Positions 8,899-18,360 of a DNA stretch of 64,000 bases are shown here, in pieces (position 1 is the stretch's first letter; each line of letters opens with the position of its first letter). The stretch lies in assembly GCF_011047135.1 (NCBI RefSeq), contig NZ_CP049255.1, positions 62,001 to 126,000 on the forward strand, written 5' to 3'. The DNA is from Microbacterium endophyticum (lineage in GTDB: Bacteria > Actinomycetota > Actinomycetes > Actinomycetales > Microbacteriaceae). Made by a program: the position numbers and the translations under genes. Under the pieces are notes generated by a model. That model was given only the letters and a program-made list of their open reading frames with translations, did no database searches and was not told the DNA's origin.

Positions 8899-10076
8899 CC
8901 TCAGCACCATCACCATCCTGGTCACGGGAGCCCGCTGTTCTCGTCCTCGAAGACGGGACACGCCTACCGGGCCGCCGCTATGGGGCCGCGGGAACGACCC
9001 TGGGTGAAGTTGTCTTTTCCACCGGCATGACCGGTTACCAAGAGACACTGACCGATCCGTCATATGCCGGCCAGATCGTGCTGCAGACTGCTCCGCACAT
9101 CGGCAACACCGGCATGAACGCCGAGGACCGCGAGTCACGCCAGATCTGGGTATCCGGCTACATCGTGCGTGACCCCTCACGTGTCGTGTCCAATTGGCGA
9201 AGCGAAATGTCGCTGGACGACGCTCTCGTCGCCGACGGCATCGTCGGAATCAGCGGCGTCGACACCCGCGCTATCACCCGGCACATCCGCTCCGCCGGCA
9301 GCATGCGCGGCGGGATCTTTTCCGGCGATGCGGCAGCCCTCGACGCGGATGAACAGCTTCGCATCGTGCAGGAAGCGCCGGAAATGGCAGGTCTCAATCT
9401 TTCGAGCCAAGTTTCGGTGGCTTCGGCTGAAGTCACACCGGCGACGTCCGAGCTCGTCGGCTCGGTGGCAGTTATCGATCTCGGAATCAAGCAAGCGACA
9501 ATCGTCAATCTCGCGGCTCGCGGGTTCGATGTGCATGTCCTCCCGCAGTCGACCACGATCGATGAGATCTTGCGTATCGATCCGGTGGCCGTGTTCTATT
9601 CCAACGGCCCGGGCGACCCCGCAGCATCCGAGGATCACGTATCGTTGCTGCGCGAAGTGCTCGATGCAAAACTGCCGTTCTTCGGAATTTGCTTCGGAAA
9701 CCAGCTGCTTGGCCGTGCGCTCGGATTCGGCACCTACAAGCTGCCCTTCGGACACCGCGGCATCAATCAGCCCGTGCTGGATAAGTCGACCGGCCGCGTA
9801 GAGATCACCGCGCACAACCACGGCTTCGCTGTGGATGCTCCCACCGAGGGCATCATCGAAAGCCCGAGCGGTTACGGCCGTGTCGAGGTGAGCCACGTCG
9901 GCCTCAACGACAACGTCGTGGAGGGGCTCCGGGCTCTCGATATTCCCGCTTTCAGCGTGCAGTACCACCCAGAGGCTGCTGGTGGGCCCCACGACGCCAA
10001 CTACCTTTTTGACCGCTTCCGCGACATGGTGACAGATCACCTGGCCGCTGCAACAAAGAAAGATGCGAATGCCTAA
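8895..10076 (+). CDS. carA: Carbamoyl-phosphate synthase, small subunit
   Basis: Glutamine amidotransferase subunit that supplies ammonia to CarB. The 393-residue product has the N-terminal CarA domain ([24 protein letters not shown]) and a class I glutaminase domain with the nucleophile in [12 protein letters not shown] and the His/Glu pair in [14 protein letters not shown]. It overlaps carB by eight bases if carB begins at 10069. Confidence 0.97.
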   Translation: MTSAPSPSWSREPAVLVLEDGTRLPGRRYGAAGTTLGEVVFSTGMTGYQETLTDPSYAGQIVLQTAPHIGNTGMNAEDRESRQIWVSGYIVRDPSRVVSNWRSEMSLDDALVADGIVGISGVDTRAITRHIRSAGSMRGGIFSGDAAALDADEQLRIVQEAPEMAGLNLSSQVSVASAEVTPATSELVGSVAVIDLGIKQATIVNLAARGFDVHVLPQSTTIDEILRIDPVAVFYSNGPGDPAASEDHVSLLREVLDAKLPFFGICFGNQLLGRALGFGTYKLPFGHRGINQPVLDKSTGRVEITAHNHGFAVDAPTEGIIESPSGYGRVEVSHVGLNDNVVEGLRALDIPAFSVQYHPEAAGGPHDANYLFDRFRDMVTDHLAAATKKDANA

Positions 10077-13000
10077 GCGCGACGACATCCGCTCCGTTCT
10101 CGTTATCGGCTCAGGGCCGATCGTCATCGGTCAAGCGTGCGAATTTGATTACTCAGGCACACAGGCCTGTCGAGTACTTCGCGAAGAGGGCGTACGCGTC
10201 ATCCTCGTGAACTCGAACCCTGCGACGATCATGACTGATCCCGATTTCGCCGATGCCACCTACATCGAGCCCATCAGTTCTGCTGTGATCGAGACCATCA
10301 TCGCGAAAGAGCGGCCTGACGCCATTCTTCCGACACTCGGCGGGCAGACTGCTCTCAACGCCGCACTCGCTCTCGACAAAGCAGGAATCCTCGAGAAGTA
10401 CGGCGTGGAGCTCATCGGCGCGAAGGTAGAAGCCATCAACAAGGGCGAAGATCGTCAGATCTTCAAACAGCTCGTGATCGATGCTGGCGCCGACGTTGCC
10501 GCGTCTCGTATCTGCAGTTCGATGGACGAGATTCTCGCCGGCGCTGAAGAGCTTGGCTATCCTCTGGTCGTCCGTCCGAGCTTCACCATGGGCGGACTCG
10601 GTTCGGGGTTTGCATACAACGAAAAGGATCTGCGCCGTATCGCAGGCGCGGGCCTTCGCGACTCGCCCTCGCACGAGGTGCTGTTGGAAGAATCCATTCT
10701 CGGTTGGAAAGAGTATGAGCTCGAACTCATGCGCGACACGGCTGACAACACTGTCGTCGTTTGTTCCATCGAGAACGTCGATCCAGTCGGCGTACATACC
10801 GGTGACTCGATCACCGTGGCCCCGGCCCTCACACTCACGGACAACGAGTACCAGAAGCTCCGTGACATCGGCATCGACATCATCCGCCTTGTGGGAGTCG
10901 ACACCGGTGGCTGCAACATCCAGTTCGCCGTCGACCCGGCAACCGGTCGCATCATCGTCATCGAAATGAACCCGCGAGTCTCGCGTTCGTCTGCCCTGGC
11001 CTCGAAAGCGACCGGATTCCCCATCGCGAAGATCGCGGCGAAGCTCGCCATCGGTTACCGCCTCGACGAGATTCCGAACGACATCACGAAGGTGACGCCG
11101 GCAAGCTTCGAGCCGACGCTCGACTACGTCGTTGTGAAGGTACCGCGATTCAACTTCGAGAAGTTCCCCGCAGCCGACACTACGCTCACGACCACGATGA
11201 AGTCAGTGGGGGAGGCGATGGCGATCGGCCGAAATTACGCAACCGCGCTCCAGAAGGCACTGCGCTCGCTTGAGAAGCGTGGTTCGAGTTTCCACTGGGA
11301 CGAAGAGTCTCGTTCCGCAGAAGAGCTGATGGAAATCGCGAAGACACCCACCGATGGCCGCATCATTTTCGTGCAGCAGGCACTCCGTAAAGGCGCGACG
11401 GTTGCTCAACTTTTCGACGCGACTGGCATCGACCCGTGGTTCCTCGATCAGATCGTGTTGATCAACGAAGTTGCCGACTTCATCGCGTCTGCCCCAGAAC
11501 TGGATGCCGAGACCATTCGCGTTGCGAAAGATCACGGCTTCAGCGACGTTCAGATGGCGTCACTACGTGGCACCAGCGAGGCAGAGGTGCGTGGCATCCG
11601 CTACGGTCTCGGAGTACGTCCGGTTTATAAGACCGTCGACACCTGCGCCGGAGAATTCCCCGCCCTCACGCCGTATCACTATTCGAGCTACGACTCCGAA
11701 ACCGAAGTGACACCTTCCGATCGCGCCAAGGTCGTCATCATCGGCTCTGGCCCGAACCGTATCGGTCAGGGTGTCGAATTCGACTACTCCTGCGTGCACG
11801 CATCTTTCGCGTTGTCTGATGCGGGTTACGAGACCATCATGGTCAACTGCAACCCGGAGACCGTTTCGACCGACTACGACACCTCGGACCGGTTGTACTT
11901 CGAGCCCTTGACGCTCGAGGACGTGCTCGAGGTACTGCACGCGGAAGCAGCGTCAGGCACGATCCTCGGCGTTATTTGCCAGCTCGGAGGACAGACACCG
12001 CTCGGACTTGCCAAGGGCATCGAAGATGCGGGATACAACATTCTCGGAACGAGTCCCGCCGCGATCGACCTCGCAGAAGAACGAGAGCTATTCTCGCAAC
12101 TTCTTGATCGTGCTGGTCTTGTTGCGCCGCGAAACGGCACCGCAATCGATGTCGATGGCGCGGTCGCGATCGCCGAGAAGATCGGCTATCCGGTACTCGT
12201 ACGGCCGAGCTTCGTGCTTGGCGGACGAGGCATGGAGATCGTTTACGACACATCAAGTCTCCGCGACTACTTCGTGCGCGTTGCCGACCAGGCGATCATC
12301 GGACCCGGCATGCCGCTCTTGGTTGATCGTTTCCTCGATGACGCCATCGAGATCGATGTCGACGCGCTCTACGACGGCACCGAGCTCTACATCGGTGGCG
12401 TCATGGAGCACCTCGAAGAGGCAGGCATTCACTCGGGCGATTCCAGTTGCACCCTGCCACCGGTCTCGCTCGGTCGATCGGACATCGATCGGGTCCGCAC
12501 CGCCACCGAGGCCATCGCGAAAGGCATCGGCGTCCGCGGACTGCTGAACGTGCAATTCGCCATTAGCGCAAGTGTGCTCTATGTCATCGAAGCGAACCCA
12601 CGTGCGAGCCGTACCGTGCCCTTCGTGTCCAAGGCACTCGGATTCCCGCTCGCGAAAGCTGCGTCGCGCATCATGGTGGGCGCCACTGTCCAAGAGTTGA
12701 TCGCCGAGGGCATGATCCCCGTGATCGACGGCTCACGTGTGCCGCTGGGCGCTCCGGTTGCCGTGAAAGAGGCCGTACTACCGTTCAAGCGTTTCCGTAC
12801 GAAGGACGGACAGACGGTCGACTCGATCCTCGGTCCCGAGATGCGTTCGACGGGCGAGGTCATGGGAATCGATCGCGATTTCCCGACAGCGTTCGCGAAG
12901 AGCCAGGACGCCGCTTACGGTGGTATCCCATTGTCGGGCACCGTCTTCATCTCCGTGGCCGACAGCGATAAGCGCGCTGTGATCCTTCCCGCGCACCGAC

Positions 13001-13353
13001 TTCAACAGCTCGGCTTCACTCTGATCGCGACAGAGGGAACGGCCGAGATCCTCGGGCGTAATGGCATCCGAGTCGAAACTGTCAACAAGTACAGCGCAAC
13101 ACAAGAATCGGGCGAGACAAACATCGTTGATCTCATCAACGATGGCAAGGTCGACATCATCATCAACACTCCGAGCGGCATGTCGGCGCGGGCCGATGGT
13201 TACGAAATTCGTGCCGCAGCGGTGGCGGCCGACAAGGCCCTGTTCACGACGATATCGACGCTTGGAGCCGCCGTTGCCGCGATGGATGCCATGACTTCCG
13301 GTTTCGATGTGCGGAGCTTGCAGGAATACGCGGCGGACCGAGCAGCACTATGA
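10069..13353 (+). CDS. carB: Carbamoyl-phosphate synthase, large subunit
   Basis: Makes carbamoyl phosphate from bicarbonate, ammonia and two ATP for both pyrimidine and arginine synthesis. The product is about 1,094 residues. Two homologous halves each have an N-terminal nucleotide fold ([38 protein letters not shown]) and an ATP-grasp domain with RPSFTMGG or RPSFVLGG. The C-terminal MGS-like allosteric domain begins around [16 protein letters not shown] 10069 gives the usual start [20 protein letters not shown] 10063 is an alternative two codons upstream. Confidence 0.97.
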   Translation: MPKRDDIRSVLVIGSGPIVIGQACEFDYSGTQACRVLREEGVRVILVNSNPATIMTDPDFADATYIEPISSAVIETIIAKERPDAILPTLGGQTALNAALALDKAGILEKYGVELIGAKVEAINKGEDRQIFKQLVIDAGADVAASRICSSMDEILAGAEELGYPLVVRPSFTMGGLGSGFAYNEKDLRRIAGAGLRDSPSHEVLLEESILGWKEYELELMRDTADNTVVVCSIENVDPVGVHTGDSITVAPALTLTDNEYQKLRDIGIDIIRLVGVDTGGCNIQFAVDPATGRIIVIEMNPRVSRSSALASKATGFPIAKIAAKLAIGYRLDEIPNDITKVTPASFEPTLDYVVVKVPRFNFEKFPAADTTLTTTMKSVGEAMAIGRNYATALQKALRSLEKRGSSFHWDEESRSAEELMEIAKTPTDGRIIFVQQALRKGATVAQLFDATGIDPWFLDQIVLINEVADFIASAPELDAETIRVAKDHGFSDVQMASLRGTSEAEVRGIRYGLGVRPVYKTVDTCAGEFPALTPYHYSSYDSETEVTPSDRAKVVIIGSGPNRIGQGVEFDYSCVHASFALSDAGYETIMVNCNPETVSTDYDTSDRLYFEPLTLEDVLEVLHAEAASGTILGVICQLGGQTPLGLAKGIEDAGYNILGTSPAAIDLAEERELFSQLLDRAGLVAPRNGTAIDVDGAVAIAEKIGYPVLVRPSFVLGGRGMEIVYDTSSLRDYFVRVADQAIIGPGMPLLVDRFLDDAIEIDVDALYDGTELYIGGVMEHLEEAGIHSGDSSCTLPPVSLGRSDIDRVRTATEAIAKGIGVRGLLNVQFAISASVLYVIEANPRASRTVPFVSKALGFPLAKAASRIMVGATVQELIAEGMIPVIDGSRVPLGAPVAVKEAVLPFKRFRTKDGQTVDSILGPEMRSTGEVMGIDRDFPTAFAKSQDAAYGGIPLSGTVFISVADSDKRAVILPAHRLQQLGFTLIATEGTAEILGRNGIRVETVNKYSATQESGETNIVDLINDGKVDIIINTPSGMSARADGYEIRAAAVAADKALFTTISTLGAAVAAMDAMTSGFDVRSLQEYAADRAAL

Positions 13354-14201
13354 CACCCCGATCATTCGGCTCGCGCCTACAGTCGGCCGTCGCTGAACGC
13401 GGCCGGCTGTGCGTGGGTATCGATCCGCATGAGGCGATCTTGACTGATTGGGGGCTCGCGAGGACTGCTGAGGGTGCCCGCGAGTTCTCGCTGAGAGTCA
13501 TTGATGCGGCCGCCGGCCGAGTGAGCAGCGTCAAACCTCAGGTTGCTTTCTTCGAACGCTTCGGCGCCGCAGGATACGTTGCGCTTGAAGAAGTCATCGC
13601 GACTGCCCGCGACGCCGGTTTGCTTGTGATCGCCGACGCGAAACGGGGAGATATCGGCTCAACTATGGCGGGATATGCCGCAGCGTGGTTAATGCCTGGT
13701 GCACCGCTAGAAGCTGATGCCCTCACTGTCAGTCCCTACTTAGGGGTCGGAGCGTTAACTGAATCGATGACGTTTGCACTCGAGCATGGTAAGGGCCTCT
13801 TCGTGCTTGCGGCAACGAGTAACCCGGAGGCTCACGACGTGCAAGGTGCCCACGCATTCTCTGATGGTGAGAGCGTCGCCTCTCGCGTTCTCGACGAGGC
13901 CTGGGAGTTCAATTCACAGACATCGGATCCAGAGACGTGGGGGAGCATCGGGGTAGTCATCGGCGCAACCGTTGACCGCGTGCAATTTGGAATCGGGGGC
14001 GCGATCGCGCCTCTGGCGCCCGTCCTCGCTCCGGGATTTGGCGCTCAGGGCGCGAATCTGAGTGACCTCGCCGATATATTCGGAGAACTCAGCCCCGCGG
14101 TATTAGCGAATGAGAGCCGTGGCGTCGTGGCAGGCGGCCCGACGGAACTCATCAGTCGGATCGATGCGCGCAACGCAGAGCTAAGGGGAGAGCGAGCGTG
14201 A
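13350..14201 (+). CDS. pyrF: Orotidine 5'-phosphate decarboxylase
   Basis: Decarboxylates OMP to UMP. The 283-residue length fits the group 2 enzymes of actinobacteria. VGIDPHE lies near the N terminus, [12 protein letters not shown] and the catalytic block [11 protein letters not shown] (about residue 96) are present. It begins in an ATGA overlap with carB and its stop overlaps the GTG of the following gene. pyrD and pyrE are not in the window. Confidence 0.95.
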   Translation: MTPRSFGSRLQSAVAERGRLCVGIDPHEAILTDWGLARTAEGAREFSLRVIDAAAGRVSSVKPQVAFFERFGAAGYVALEEVIATARDAGLLVIADAKRGDIGSTMAGYAAAWLMPGAPLEADALTVSPYLGVGALTESMTFALEHGKGLFVLAATSNPEAHDVQGAHAFSDGESVASRVLDEAWEFNSQTSDPETWGSIGVVIGATVDRVQFGIGGAIAPLAPVLAPGFGAQGANLSDLADIFGELSPAVLANESRGVVAGGPTELISRIDARNAELRGERA

Positions 14202-15097
14202 CTCAAAAACAAACCCCGCCCGATGTCGACCGGGTCGCTGCCTCTCGCAAGGCGGTCGCGGCGCGCCAAGCGCGAGCGAGTCTCAAGCGGGACATCTCGA
14301 CGCGCGTGATCGCACCGAGCGAAGTTCTCGCGCGAGCAACTTCGGACCCGACATCGGCATCAGGCACACTGAGAATTACCGATTTCTTGACCGCTCTACC
14401 CGCCATCGGCCATGGAAAACGCGATCGTATTCTTGCTGAGCTTGAGATCTCTCCCGTAAAACGCCTCGGAGGTCTAGGCTCACGTCAGCTCGCCAGCCTC
14501 AGCGCGTGGCTCGATACCCGTTTTCCCTCCGTCGAGCCGCGCGCAGGACGCAGCTCGCTACTCGTACTTGCGGGCCCGACAGCCGTCGGCAAGGGCACTG
14601 TCGCGGCCTACATCAAGCAAGCTCACCCTGACATCCACTTGTCTGTTTCAGCGACAACGCGTCAGCCCCGCCCTGGAGAGAACGACGCTGAGCACTACTA
14701 CTTTGTCGATGACGAAGAGTTCGATCGTCTCATCGCTGCCGGCGAGCTGCTCGAATACGCGACAGTGCACAATCGCTTCCGCTACGGCACGCCACGTAAG
14801 CCCATCGAACAGGCGTTGAGCGAGGGAAAGACGGTTCTTCTCGAGATTGACCTGCAAGGCGCACGGCAAGTGCGGGAAGCCGAGCCGTCAGCGACGTTGG
14901 TGTTCCTCTTGCCTCCGAGCTGGGACGAGCTCGTCAATCGACTCGTCGGGCGCGGGACTGAGGACGCCGAGGAGCGAGCGCGTCGTTTGCGGACGGCGAA
15001 GGCTGAGCTGGCAGCGCAAACCGAGTTCGACTATCTCGTCGTCAATGAAGAAGTTGCTTCGGCCGCTCGGGAGATCGCTGCCCTTGCGACAAGTTAG
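14198..15097 (+). CDS. gmk: Integration host factor (mIHF) - guanylate kinase fusion
   Basis: A 299-residue protein with two parts. Residues about 7-108 resemble mycobacterial integration host factor: RKAVAARQARASLKRDI, a linker, then a helix-two-turn-helix-like LPAIGHGKRDRILAELEIS and RLGGLGSRQLASL. Residues about 118-299 are guanylate kinase, with the P-loop GPTAVGKGT (126-134), SATTRQPRPGE and EIDLQGARQV. In mycobacteria mihF and gmk are adjacent separate genes; here one frame covers both with no internal stop. Gmk makes GDP from GMP; the N-terminal part probably binds DNA. The GTG start overlaps the pyrF stop. Confidence 0.88.
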   Translation: MTQKQTPPDVDRVAASRKAVAARQARASLKRDISTRVIAPSEVLARATSDPTSASGTLRITDFLTALPAIGHGKRDRILAELEISPVKRLGGLGSRQLASLSAWLDTRFPSVEPRAGRSSLLVLAGPTAVGKGTVAAYIKQAHPDIHLSVSATTRQPRPGENDAEHYYFVDDEEFDRLIAAGELLEYATVHNRFRYGTPRKPIEQALSEGKTVLLEIDLQGARQVREAEPSATLVFLLPPSWDELVNRLVGRGTEDAEERARRLRTAKAELAAQTEFDYLVVNEEVASAAREIAALATS

Positions 15098-15189
15098 GCC
15101 GTAAGCGACAAAGCCCGCCCATCACCCGCTCGATAACGCGATGTTACGGCGGACTTCAGTTCCACGTTCGCGGCCGAAACAATCGTCCC

Positions 15190-16032
15190 GTGCCCGCAAT
15201 CATTGTCGATACCCCGCCTCGCGAGGGTGAATTCGCCGCTGTCCACGACGCTCGCGTGTTTCTTGAGAACGTGTATCGCGCGTTTTCAACACCGCGCGGA
15301 CAGCGTGAAGTTCTCCGCAACGTGAGACTTGAGATAAGCGCTGGCGAGATCATCGCAATAGTCGGGCCCTCCGGCTGCGGAAAATCCACCCTGCTTCGTA
15401 TACTCGCGGGTATTGATCGCCCCTCGCGTGGATTCGCGCGGGTCAATGGCACTGCCGTGACCGATACTGATGCGCGCACCGCAATCGCTTTTCAGGAGCC
15501 TCGCCTACTTCCGTGGCGAACACTCGCTCAGAATGTGGCGCTCGGGCTGCCACGTGGTGCGCGGCATGCCGAAACTCGGGTGCGGACACTTCTCGAACTG
15601 GTAGGGCTTGCGCACGCTGCAGATCAGAAACCTCGCGAAGTGTCTGGCGGCATGGCCGGACGCGCGTCCCTTGCACGTGCCCTCGCGCGAAACCCCGACG
15701 TGCTCTTGCTCGATGAGCCATTTGGCGCGCTAGATGCCCTAACTCGCCTGCGTATGCAGGACCTTCTACTCGATATTCACGCAGCTCAACCGACGACGGT
15801 TGTGCTCGTAACCCACGACGTTGAGGAGGCGCTGTTCCTCGCGGATCGGGTTGTCCTGCTTCATGCCCTAGAGCCAGAAACGTCGATCGATTCGATTGCG
15901 AGGACCATCTCGGTGCCCGGTGCGCGACCGCGCGACCGGGCCGACGAGGCCTTCACGGAGTTGCGTGCCGACCTTTTGAAAGGCCTCGGCGTCGACCCCC
16001 ACCACGAAAACCCTTCTGAGGAGATCCGATGA
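15190..16032 (+). CDS. ABC transporter ATP-binding protein, SsuB/TauB type
   Basis: ATPase of an importer of the nitrate/sulfonate/taurine class. The 280-residue protein has Walker A GPSGCGKST, a Q-loop in AFQEPRLLPW, the signature SGGMAGRASLARAL (the usual Gln after SGGM-A is Gly here), Walker B LLLDEPFGALD and the switch His in VTHDVEEAL. The GTG start at 15190 is the furthest upstream and uncertain; the homologous region begins about residue 22. ATGA overlap with the binding-protein gene. The substrate cannot be read from the sequence. Confidence 0.85.
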   Translation: MPAIIVDTPPREGEFAAVHDARVFLENVYRAFSTPRGQREVLRNVRLEISAGEIIAIVGPSGCGKSTLLRILAGIDRPSRGFARVNGTAVTDTDARTAIAFQEPRLLPWRTLAQNVALGLPRGARHAETRVRTLLELVGLAHAADQKPREVSGGMAGRASLARALARNPDVLLLDEPFGALDALTRLRMQDLLLDIHAAQPTTVVLVTHDVEEALFLADRVVLLHALEPETSIDSIARTISVPGARPRDRADEAFTELRADLLKGLGVDPHHENPSEEIR

Positions 16033-17066
16033 GCACCATCATCCGCCGCACAGTTCCTGCAATCATCGTGGCGGCCACGATGATGTTCGCCGTGGCCGGG
16101 TGCGTTGCGGGAGAGAATTCCCAGGCGTCCGTCGGCGATGAAGGCGCTGACGGTACACAGGACTGGTCCACCGACAAGCTCTCGATAGACTTCGCTACCT
16201 ACAACCCGCTCAGCCTCGTTGTAAAGCAGCAGGGCCTTTTGGAAGACGCGCTCGGAAAAAGTGTGACAGTGGAATGGGTTCAGTCAACTGGCTCGAACAA
16301 GGCGAATGAGCTGCTGCGCTCCGGCTCGATAGATGTAGGTTCAACCGCGGGCTCAGCCGCGCTCCTCGCACGTGCGAACGGATCACCTATCCAGGTCATT
16401 GACATTTATTCGCAGCCGGAATGGTCGGCCATTGTCGTACCCAAAGACAGCGACATCGCGTCGGTAGCGGATCTTGCTGGAAAGTCTGTCGCGGCGACTG
16501 CGGGAACGGACCCGTACTTCTTTTTGCTGCAGACGCTCGAAACCGAGGGGCTCACTATCGATGATGTCGAGGTGCAAAATCTCCAGCATGCCGACGGGCG
16601 CGCTGCGCTGGAGGCTGGCTCGGTAGATGCGTGGGCAGGGCTCGACCCCATCATGGGTGCGGCCGAGATCGAGTCCGGTGACACGTTGATTTACCGCAAC
16701 GTCGACTTCAACTCCTACGGTTTCTTAAACGCCACCGAAGACTTCATCACGGCTCATGCAGATGTTGCTCAGGTCGTGGTGGACGCCTACGAAGACGCGC
16801 GCAGTTGGTCGCTCGACCACCCCGATGAGACCGCCGATCTACTCGCCCAGGTTGCGGACATAGACCCGGACGTTGCGAAGACCGTGATTCAAGAACGCTC
16901 GAATCTTGATGTCAGCGGCGTCCCCGGCGATACGCAGCTCGCTGTGCTGAAGAAGATCGCTCCCGTGCTGGTGTCCTCCGACGCCGTGCAGGGAGGCGAA
17001 CCCGCTATTTCCGACGCGCTCGACACGATCGTGAACGATACATTCGCTCAAAAGGCAAGTAGATGA
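16029..17066 (+). CDS. ABC transporter substrate-binding lipoprotein, SsuA-like
   Basis: Periplasmic-type binding protein tethered to the membrane. The N terminus is a lipoprotein signal peptide with lipobox AVAGC (Cys25). The mature part has the SsuA/NMT1-like features DFATYNPLSLVVKQQGLLED, the SGSIDVGSTAGSAALLARANG segment and GKSVAATAGTDPYFFL. 345 residues. The family binds sulfonates, nitrate or thiamine precursors; which one applies here is not determined. Overlaps both neighbours by four bases. Confidence 0.85.
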   Translation: MSTIIRRTVPAIIVAATMMFAVAGCVAGENSQASVGDEGADGTQDWSTDKLSIDFATYNPLSLVVKQQGLLEDALGKSVTVEWVQSTGSNKANELLRSGSIDVGSTAGSAALLARANGSPIQVIDIYSQPEWSAIVVPKDSDIASVADLAGKSVAATAGTDPYFFLLQTLETEGLTIDDVEVQNLQHADGRAALEAGSVDAWAGLDPIMGAAEIESGDTLIYRNVDFNSYGFLNATEDFITAHADVAQVVVDAYEDARSWSLDHPDETADLLAQVADIDPDVAKTVIQERSNLDVSGVPGDTQLAVLKKIAPVLVSSDAVQGGEPAISDALDTIVNDTFAQKASR

Positions 17067-17869
17067 CGCTACTCCGCGGTAATACAACGGTGGGCGCCGC
17101 GTCTGTCCCGTTCTGGCGTCGCCGTTCAGTTCGCGTCAGTGGTGGACTCCTCGTTCCGATCCTGATACTCGGTGTTTGGCAGACGGTGACAGTATCGGGG
17201 CTCGTTCCGTCTTACCGTCTTCCCGCACCCACTTCGGTATTGGCAGCTGCTATTCAACTGTCCGAGAGCGGGGAACTGTGGTTCCACGTCGCCATCTCGG
17301 TGCAGCGCGTACTCCTTGGATTTGGGATCGGTTCCGCGGTCGGTCTGGTGTTCGCTGCGCTCGTCGGGCTGACGAGAGTGGGAGACATCCTCTTCACACC
17401 GATCCTTGCTGCCTTTCGCGCTGTCCCTTCGCTCGCTCTGGTTCCGCTACTACTGCTCTGGATGGGTATCGGCGAGGACTCCAAAGTCATTCTCATCGCG
17501 ATCGGGGCGTTCTTTCCGGTCTTCACAACTGTGAGTAGTGCTCTGCGCCAGGTGGACCCGCAGTCAATTGAAATGGCTCGCTCGTTTAGTCTTCGCGGCC
17601 TCGCGCTCTTTCGCGTAGTGCAGCTACCTGCTGTAGTGCCATCGATCGTGTCGGGGCTGCGGCTGGCGATGGCTCAGTCATGGCTCTTCCTGGTTGCAGC
17701 CGAGCTGCTCGCGGCAGCGATGGGCCTAGGTTTCCTGCTCACACTCGCGCAATCTACTGGCCGCATAGACCAGATTTTGCTTGCGATCGTGTTGCTTGCC
17801 GTCCTTGGCACGCTCAGCAACGCCATGCTGAGCTTGGCGCAAAAGTACCTGCTCCAGAGATGGATATGA
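17063..17869 (+). CDS. ABC transporter permease, SsuC/TauC type
   Basis: A 268-residue inner-membrane permease with about six hydrophobic segments, the first near residues 28-48. The cytoplasmic coupling loop (EAA motif) is recognisable around EMARSFSLRGLALFRVVQLPAVVPSIVSGL. It completes the ATPase-binding protein-permease cassette. The order and the ATGA overlaps indicate a single translational unit, probably separate from the upstream gmk gene, which ends 92 bases before it. Confidence 0.87.
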   Translation: MTLLRGNTTVGAASVPFWRRRSVRVSGGLLVPILILGVWQTVTVSGLVPSYRLPAPTSVLAAAIQLSESGELWFHVAISVQRVLLGFGIGSAVGLVFAALVGLTRVGDILFTPILAAFRAVPSLALVPLLLLWMGIGEDSKVILIAIGAFFPVFTTVSSALRQVDPQSIEMARSFSLRGLALFRVVQLPAVVPSIVSGLRLAMAQSWLFLVAAELLAAAMGLGFLLTLAQSTGRIDQILLAIVLLAVLGTLSNAMLSLAQKYLLQRWI

Positions 17870-17893
17870 GGACAACGTCGCTGTTGCTGTCCT
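17869..17893 (+). terminator. Weak hairpin after the ABC permease
   Basis: AGGACAAC and GTTG-CTGTCCT can pair with one bulged base around a short loop, overlapping the permease stop codon. There is no T-run. It may act as a modest terminator before the rpoZ promoter. Confidence 0.3.
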
Positions 17894-17901
17894 GAAGGTC
17901 G

Positions 17902-17907
17902 TAGAAT
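17902..17907 (+). promoter_or_regulatory. Candidate -10 element for rpoZ
   Basis: TAGAAT fits the TANNNT form and would start transcription near 17914, giving a leader of about 75 bases ahead of the strong rpoZ ribosome-binding site. Confidence 0.35.
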
Positions 17908-17988
17908 TGCAGAAGGTATCGTTTCTTGCTCACGCTCGCGACTGATTCCGTCATCTCACCGCCAACATCCGAACCAGGAGGTTTCGCC

Positions 17989-18243
17989 ATGGCCGGAATG
18001 AACCAGGGCATCATCGAGCCGCCCATCGACAGCCTTCTCGAAAAGGTCGACTCGAAGTACCAGTTGGTGATTTACGCATCCAAGCGGGCGCGCCAGATCA
18101 ACGACTACTATTCGGACCTTCACGAGGGAAACCTCTTCGACAACGTCGGCCCGCTCGTCGACTCTTCAGTCGAGGACAAGCCCCTTACGATCGCGCTCCA
18201 CGAGATCCACGAAGACAAGCTTCGTCTGCGCCACGCAGAGTAG
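17989..18243 (+). CDS. rpoZ: DNA-directed RNA polymerase omega subunit
   Basis: Small subunit that helps assemble and stabilise RNA polymerase. 84 residues. It contains the omega core [31 protein letters not shown], followed by the actinobacterial extension ending in [22 protein letters not shown] 17989 is chosen over an in-frame upstream codon because a perfect AGGAGG (17976-17981) sits seven bases before it. It usually follows gmk directly in actinobacteria; here an ABC transporter cassette lies between. Confidence 0.95.
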   Translation: MAGMNQGIIEPPIDSLLEKVDSKYQLVIYASKRARQINDYYSDLHEGNLFDNVGPLVDSSVEDKPLTIALHEIHEDKLRLRHAE

Positions 18244-18274
18244 TTTTTCGGCAGCCTCCGAGTGAGCTGCCTTT

Positions 18275-18311
18275 CATCAGGCCCCGCGACACTCATGTCC
18301 GGGGCCTGATG
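18275..18311 (+). terminator. 12-bp inverted repeat between rpoZ and metK
   Basis: CATCAGGCCCCG (18275-18286) and CGGGGCCTGATG (18300-18311) are perfect complements around a 13-base loop. There is no T-run after it. It is most simply an rpoZ terminator of the type without a U tail, but its position 49 bases before the metK start also allows a leader role. Confidence 0.5.
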
Positions 18312-18360
18312 CACACTCGGAACATCTTCACGACATATTGCTACGCCACGGGAGCTTCGT

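Noticed and set aside
9177-10127. 316-codon minus-strand frame opposite carA
   Set aside because: Antisense shadow of carA; the translated residues match no motif.
15098-15189. TPP riboswitch before the ABC importer
   Set aside because: The conserved CTGAGA and related TPP motifs are missing.
18244-18360. SAM riboswitch before metK
   Set aside because: The leader shows one perfect hairpin but none of the conserved SAM-riboswitch core segments; a terminator is simpler.
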